Assembly: GCA_002812745.2 (NCBI GenBank)
Contig: NCSJ02000039.1
Coordinates: 62,001-126,000, forward strand
Direction: 5' to 3'
DNA: 64,000 nt
Source of the DNA: Scytalidium lignicola
Taxonomy: Eukaryota > Ascomycota > Leotiomycetes
Part shown: in pieces, positions 58,277-64,000 of the stretch
Position numbering within the stretch: position 1 is the first letter of the stretch
How the letters are laid out: each line of letters begins with the position of its first letter
Made by a program: the position numbers and the translations under genes
The notes under the pieces: generated by a model
The model's input: the letters and a program-made list of their open reading frames with translations, nothing else
What the model was told of the DNA's origin: nothing
Databases searched by the model: none

Positions 58277-58576
58277 AATCTCGCCTTTTTTTTAGTCTAA
58301 GCGCTGTAATATACTACAGTAAACAAAGTAATATGTCTAATTATATTTAATTATTATTTTAATTTAATAATTTACTGTTTTTAGACTTAAACTGTTAGTA
58401 TTATAAAAATAGATTATTAAACTTAAATCTTAATCTAAATAAAATCTAGCCTTATTTTTATTATTATTTTTTAAAAAAAAAGGGTAGGTAAAGTTATCTA
58501 ATTGACAATATTAATGAAGAAAAGAAATAAGTACTCTGAGTGAATATCTGGAGTTATAATATAAACACCATTTTAT

Positions 58577-58721
58577 TGTTGATGTTGGTAGCTAGTCACG
58601 TGGCTGGTGTGATTGGTCACATGTGTATTAGTCCTAATCGGGTAGTGGGGAGCTGTAGCCTTAAGCTACAGCTTCACTTCCACCACTGTCTGAATACAAT
58701 CACGAATCAACACACGTAACA
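58577..58721. repeat. Possible solo LTR
   Basis: Starts TGTTGATGTTGG, holds TCACGTGGC and TCACATG boxes, ends ACACGTAACA. TG...CA borders, about 145 bases and GC-richer than the flanks suggest a solo LTR. A flanking duplication was not found. Confidence 0.3.
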
Positions 58722-59390
58722 ACCCCCATATTAGGGAGTATTTACGGTCATCCCGAGTGAACTGACAGTTAAAAATAAGCGTTATGGATCAGTTTATAAG
58801 CTTATATCATGGTTCCCTTCTATGCTATTTTTATGTTACAAAGGGATGAAAGTAAAACTAGTCAACGGCATTAAACCATTTACCTGACAGCGAGCCACGT
58901 AGAAATGGTGAATCCTATAAAGGGGCTATCATAGGTGCTGACACAAAATATTATGGGAGGCTAGGATGAGAAATGGACTGCAGTAAGCTAGTCAGAGAGC
59001 CAATAATTGTCCAGATAGGAGCGGATTCGACGAGGGGATATGACAGCACGAAGAAGCGTTCTTTATTCGTTGCCGTTATGGGTTTCAAGACCAACCCCTG
59101 CATAATTAGAACTTGCTTACAACTGTAATCACTCTGGACTTTAAATGAATTTATATCTCTCGAGAACCTAAACAAAACGGGTATGTTGGCGCGACATCAG
59201 ACTAAGAGTGAAGCTGCGCTATAGAAATGTACGTGACAATTTGTGCATTCTCTAATGGCTTGCTATCTACGAACATGCTCGTGACGGTATCACTACAAAT
59301 AGATCCTTACATCCCTTGGGCTCTGCTTTCCTAGCAGACCGTCAAAGCTTTTTCGAGCACGGTTTGTTAATTCGTAGCTTCACATGAGAC

Positions 59391-61083
59391 TTAGACAGTT
59401 TGCTTGGTGGCGGAAATGGTAGCAGACTTTAGAGCTGCCTGAAGTGCGGCTTGGTTGCCCTCTTGGCGATCGACATCTCCAAAAAGCTCATCCATCTCTT
59501 CCAAAGTCTTCCCTTTTGTTTCTGGAAGAACAAATACCGCCCAAAAACCGGAGAGGCCACACCAGAACGCAAAGAAAATATAGGTTCCGTAGTGAATATT
59601 CGCAATCATGGGTGGTGTAGCAATGCCTACGATAAAGTTGGACAGCCAGGTAACGCTGATAGCTAGAGCCACACCCTTCGCTCGCACGGAGTTGGGAAAG
59701 ACCTCAGCTGGTAGAGCCCAGCCCAAAGGAGAGTAAGAAACTCCATAGACGAGAATGAAGCAGAATGCCATAGCCACGCACGCCCAGCCAGCCGCTGGGT
59801 CTCGTGACCAGTCCTTTTCGTATATGCCGGAGAGAGCAGCAATGATCACGTAGCAAATGCAGGATCCGAATCCTCCGATAATCGCTAGTGGTTTTCGTCC
59901 AACCTTGTCGATGATGGTGAAGCAGACGACCACGGCGACGAGTTGGAGGACATTGAAGACGCCAGATAAGATTAGTGACACCTCGGGCGAATTGCCGAGA
60001 GAAGCAAAGAGGGTTGGTGCGTAGTAGATGAAGGCGTTGATGCCGGAAAACTGCTGGAAGAAGGCCGCTCCACATCCAACAGCACTCCTGTGCCACATCT
60101 TACGCTTCAAAAGGTCACCCCACATGGCGGCCTCGAGCTTGAGGCCTTTGAGCCCGGGGTGTGTCTGCTCCGTGAGGGTCTTCTGGAACTCAACTTCCGC
60201 CATAACGGCCCTATATTCAGCCTGGACCCGGCGATCGTCGGCTGGAAGTGCTCGCAACCGGCAAAGGCTTTGTAGACACTCCTCGTTGCGACCGACTAAG
60301 CTGAGCCATCGGGGCGAATAGGGGAAGAAATGAATCCCAAAGCCGAGGATGGTTGCACACACCATCTGCAAGCCAAAGGGAAGCCTGAAGGCAGCTTCAC
60401 CGGACAAATGTCTTGTACCAAATGTGATCCAGAAAGCAATCACGACACCAGACACGATAGAGATGGATTCAAGAACAAGAAGAGTTCCTCGAAGATTTGG
60501 AGGAGAGATCTCAGAGATATAGAGTGGCGCGCCCTATCAGAAGTCAGGAGGTTTCTAGCTTCGTTCGTGAAGTGAAAAGGATATACCATACCATGGCAAG
60601 GGTGCCGATACCAATACCTCCAATAGTTCTTCCCACAACAAGCGCGGCGTAGTTAGGGGCGGTCGTCTGAATGATGGCGCCAATGTCGAAGATGACCACC
60701 ATACAAGTCAAGGCCCACTTTCGCGAGATGCGGTCACACAGGTACGACATAAATAGACAACCCAGGAAGGCACCAAGCAGCAACATGGCAGTCATAAAGC
60801 TGGTTCCGAATGGCGTTGATGTCCTTGGGTATACACGGTGGAACTGTGGCATGACGTTGATAATGGAGATGACGCCCTGGTCGTATCCAAAGGAAAAACC
60901 GCCCAAGGAGGCCAGGAAGGCTGCTCCGAAGACGTATCCTGAGGTCAGAAGGCCACGAAGGCCATCTGCTCCATAACTGAGTTGTTCTCCCCAAAGCTCA
61001 GGCGGAGAGATGTCGTCCGCGAGAACGAGGTCGTTATGCTCAACAGTGACCTTGGGATCTGAGCTGTTTGACTCGGCCGTCAT
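59391..61083 (-). CDS. Sugar porter (MFS hexose/pentose transporter)
   Basis: Two exons (61083-60592 and 60533-59391) with a 58-bp GT-AG intron give 544 residues. Twelve membrane helices are visible. The family signatures are there: GGFSFGYDQGVISIINVMPQ near helix 1, LCDRISRKWAL (D-R-x-G/S-R-[KR]), PLYISEISPPNLRGTLL at the exon junction, the central SPRWLSLVGR, FFQQFSGINAFIYYAPTLF in helix 7, and the closing PETKGKTLEEMDELFGD. It probably moves a hexose or pentose with protons across the plasma membrane. It is divergent from, and 684 bp from, a sugar-type dehydrogenase, a common pair for using one sugar. Confidence 0.93.
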
Positions 61084-61767
61084 GTCTGTAGGCTGCTGAT
61101 ATCACAATTGATGGTTGCTTGACAGCCAAGATGAGCTTCGGTCCGTACAATGCTCCTGTAATAAGGAGGATAGGGTTGTTACTTCTCGGGTCCGGGGAAG
61201 GTCACAGTAAATAGTCTGGAGGTCCCCGCTTCTCCACGATTCCGCGCCACCGCCCATTTATAGGCGTCTGGAGGACGAGGCGATTACCCATGGGGTATTG
61301 CTCACCACGATGAGCATGGTAACTAGCGTGGGGTGGTGACGGGCAGAGTCAGGTCTTGTTACAGATTCCCAGGTCCCCGTCGAATTGTGAGCAGCGTTTT
61401 CCGGTGCATGCCAGGGGATAACACGCAGACGCACCCCGCAAAGGGGCAGACGCGCTAGTGGGAATCGAATCCGAGGCCAGAGTTGCCACCTCACCTCATC
61501 AACACGCGGCTCCGTTGCTTTCGACTGCTAAGACTGCTAAGACTGCTCAGACTGCTAAGCACATTCGGAATTCGACTATCGTGGCCCTTAACCCAAAGGA
61601 ATTGAATTCCGAACGGCTTCGGCAGACCCTTCCCTGAGGCTGACACTCAACCCAGTGAGGTACAAATTCAACGTGGAAGGCAGGATGCCGGGTGGTTTCA
61701 GAACAAGGCGCAAAGCACAAAGGCACCTTCGCATTTTACGCGCTTCAGATAGGAGGAGATTTTCGTC
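61084..61767. promoter_or_regulatory. Divergent promoter shared by sugar transporter and dehydrogenase
   Basis: 684 bases with no gene. GC-rich, with repeats of AGACTGCTAAG/CAGACTGCTAAG at 61527-61560 (three or four units of about 10 bases) near the centre. No known sugar-regulator site is claimed, although a binding-site cluster here would fit co-regulation. Confidence 0.55.
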
Positions 61768-63008
61768 ATGTCGCGTTCCATTCGCTGGGGAATTCTGGGT
61801 AGGCCACTGCTTCCTCCCCTCCCCCGTATTTGTACCTCTTAACGCTGTCAGCAACGGGTAACATTGCCAAAACTTTTACCACGGATCTTTTGGTCCATCC
61901 CCAGACCCGAGGAGTCGATGCATTCAAACACACGGTGGTGGCGGCTGCGAGTTCCAACAGTGCCAGTCGAGCCCGAGACTTTCTCAAGGAGGTCGGCGCA
62001 TCCCCGGATGCCAGGGGCTACGGTTCCTACGCAGAACTAGTGAATGACCCAGATGTTGACATTATCTATGTGTCCACGCCACATTCTCATCATTACCAGA
62101 GCGTCATGCTGTGCTTGGAAGCCGGTAAGAACGTCCTTTGCGAGAAGCCGTTCACGGTCAATGCAGCTCAGACCAAGAGGCTAGTGGCAAAGGCGAGGGA
62201 GAAAGATCTCTTCCTGATGGAGGCGGTCTGGACTCGATACTTCCCTCTGTCCATTTATGTGAGAGACCTTATTTCCCGGAATCAAATCGGACATGTCCAA
62301 AGAGTCTTCGCCGATAACTCCGTTAATCAAGATCTCGAGATGAGGTATCCAGACGGCAAGCACAGACTGGTCAATCCGGATTTGGCTGGAGGTGCCCTAC
62401 TAGACATGGGTATCTATTCTCTGACGTGGATCTTCCAGACTCTGTACTCTACACAGCCGGAAGGAAACAGGAGGCCACCCAGAATTCTGTCCTCGATTAA
62501 AGAGTATAAGCCGACTGGGGTCGATGAGATGACGAGTATCCTACTTACCTTTCCAACTAAGGAAGGCGATAGGCATGGGATTGCCACAACACAGTTCCGT
62601 GCTGCCTCGGATACAGAAGGTCACGGTGAGTCTGGTCCGGCAGTCCGAGTCCAAGGTGACCGAGGAGAAATCCAGATTTGGCCACCCATCTGGAGGCCGA
62701 CCAGAACCAAACTCATTCTGCTCGATGGCACAATAGAAGAGAAGCACTGGCCACAGCCTGGGCCAGGAAAGGGAAGCGGATGGGAAAATGGGTTTGGTGG
62801 GGAAATGCACGCTGAGGGTGAAGGACACGGAATGTTCTGGGAAGCTGACGAGGCCGCAAGAGCCTTGCTGGAAGGTAAAAAGGAGAGCAGTGTGCAGAGT
62901 TTGGACGAGTCCATCATGATAATGGAGGTGATGGATGAAATCAGGAAACAGAATGACTTCAGTTTCCCAAGCAAGATTGAGTCTCCCGAGTATCCTCTGC
63001 AGTTATGA
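61768..63008 (+). CDS. Gfo/Idh/MocA-type dehydrogenase (dihydrodiol / D-xylose 1-dehydrogenase-like)
   Basis: Two exons (61768-61798 and 61852-63008) with a short 53-bp intron give 395 residues. Exon 1 holds only 10 codons, MSRSIRWGIL and half a codon. Joining them completes the Rossmann start WGILATGNIAKTF. Next come SNSASRARDFLKEVGA, the loop YVSTPHSHHYQSVMLCLEAG, the catalytic EKPFTVNAAQTKRL with its Lys, then FLMEAVWTRYFPL and DLAGGALLDMGIYSLTWIF. These mark the dimeric dihydrodiol dehydrogenase / NADP-dependent D-xylose 1-dehydrogenase branch. With the neighbouring sugar transporter it suggests intake and oxidation of a pentose or related sugar; the substrate is inferred. Confidence 0.88.
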
Positions 63009-64000
63009 CCGGACAGCGTCAATTTCTCCACTTCCTTGTCTGTTCATTTCAACGCATAATGTATTGAAAAAACATAACTCTGACTTTGATAATAAGAGAA
63101 GCTTTTACAAGTTAATAGATTAATATATTTTGTTAGAATAAAGGGTTAGACAATAGTAAAAGATGTCGTTATTTCAAAAAAAACAAAAAAAGATTATTGT
63201 ACTACATATTGCTACGAAGATGAGTAGATTTGTAGTGGGTTGTCACGCCTACTGATTTAAGCTGAAAAGCCACTAATTGAATTATTTAAAACTGCTGGGG
63301 TACGTACAATTGGTGGTTAAATTGGTGAATGGCCGGTCGGACATATGTATTATCAATTTATACAGGAGCCGCACATAAACAATGCTACCGTAGTAACATA
63401 ATTCATTCATCAAAAGTTTAATGGTATCTCATTCCCATTATTTGCTATAAGTATACACTAAACTCTCGGGTATATATTCTACCAGCTTTTCGCAAGTTTA
63501 GCTCTTGTTGTTCTAATATCAGTATGGAAGTATGGAGTAAGGTTGGTAGATAAGGAACTTTCGACTTATTAAAGAGAGGAATGCTACAAAGCTATATGAG
63601 TCAAAACCCATCTGTGATGCCTCTATCGTGGAGGAACTGGAGCTTGAAAAAAAAAAAAAACAAGGCTGACGGGGTATTTCAAACCTTCCAGTGATTTTAA
63701 ACCTCTACCCACTCTCAATCAGTGTTTCATAATGTCTAACAGTCACTGATCGCACCTGCTAATCATGGTTGTTGAGAGGAAGTTGTAATAGGATGCTTCT
63801 AAAGCATTATTAATCGATACGTGTATCTGGAGATTCTAATCACTAACTCTGAAATATAATAAAAAGTATCTAGATGCGTTGACATGATTCTGAACTCCAT
63901 GTTTTACTCTTGAGGCTCACTATAAGCTCGCCCGATCCTCCGCTTAATGCTGCGGGTTAGTGCTGCCAAGGCTGGACAAGCGCGGGCGGGGTATTAGCAG
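63009..64000. other. AT-rich intergenic end of window
   Basis: No gene is supported. Sequence is AT-rich with an A run near 63647. Open frames are short and without signatures. Confidence 0.5.

Larger units (their letters stand above)
57409..59390. other. AT-rich debris between the AKR and sugar-transporter genes
   Basis: Low-complexity, AT-rich sequence (notably 58290-58500), with an acidic broken frame at about 57755-57910 (EDSEDSEDEG, NDEDFESEEDG) on the plus strand, a short minus-strand frame at 58100-58276, and a possible solo LTR at about 58577-58721. No intact gene of usual size. Confidence 0.45.

Noticed and set aside
61446..61475. Possible tRNA T-arm (GGAATCGAATCC on the plus strand)
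   Set aside because: The stem around the loop does not pair, and no acceptor or anticodon stem could be found.

Overview
The window is nuclear DNA from a filamentous ascomycete (Pezizomycotina). The support is: genes with short GT-AG introns of about 50-160 bp on both strands at fungal density, several proteins of ascomycete type (a Whi5/Nrm1-type G1/S repressor, Afi1, LMBR1, a CorA-like transporter, S-formylglutathione hydrolase), and a block of AT-rich, stop-riddled transposon DNA carrying the C-to-T scars expected of repeat-induced point mutation (RIP). A more exact placement (perhaps Leotiomycetes) is only an impression.

Layout. 1-23.5 kb is an ordinary gene-rich segment: C-terminus of an acidic regulator (possibly Mediator-related), Whi5/Nrm1-like repressor, RNA polymerase subunit Rpb6, CorA-like transporter, myosin-regulatory-light-chain-like EF-hand protein, a small unknown gene divergent from Afi1 (DENN-like Arf3 partner), S-formylglutathione hydrolase, LMBR1 membrane protein, an unrecognised nuclear-type protein, a family-16 methyltransferase, a foldback/MITE-like repeat, and a C2H2 transcription factor. 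23.5-35.0 kb has no gene I can support. It has normal base composition and lies upstream of the C2H2 factor. 35.0-42.6 kb is a transposon island: a 5'-truncated carboxymuconolactone-decarboxylase-like gene, a 2.39-kb pogo/Fot1-type transposon with 137-bp inverted repeats, a RIP-degraded Ty3/gypsy fragment (gag and protease only, minus strand), and a second degraded relic. 42.7-47.6 kb carries an MFS drug-type transporter convergent with a secreted GH92 mannosidase. 47.6-56.1 kb is gene-poor, with an F-box pseudogene and a dense cluster of TACAGT/ACTGTA words. 56.1-57.4 kb is an aldo/keto reductase. 57.4-59.3 kb is AT-rich debris with a short ORF and a possible solo LTR. 59.4-63.0 kb is a divergent pair, a sugar transporter and a Gfo/Idh/MocA dehydrogenase of the dihydrodiol/D-xylose dehydrogenase type, probably a small sugar-use module.

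Splice sites were placed by hand and each model was checked for reading phase. Two exons and the transposase read through only if the single 'n' beside their homopolymer is dropped, so frameshifts at 'n' positions should be treated as assembly artefacts. The most interesting points are the pogo element sitting exactly where a cut host gene meets a cut retrotransposon, the TACAGTA word cluster, and the 11.5-kb gene-free region upstream of the C2H2 factor.
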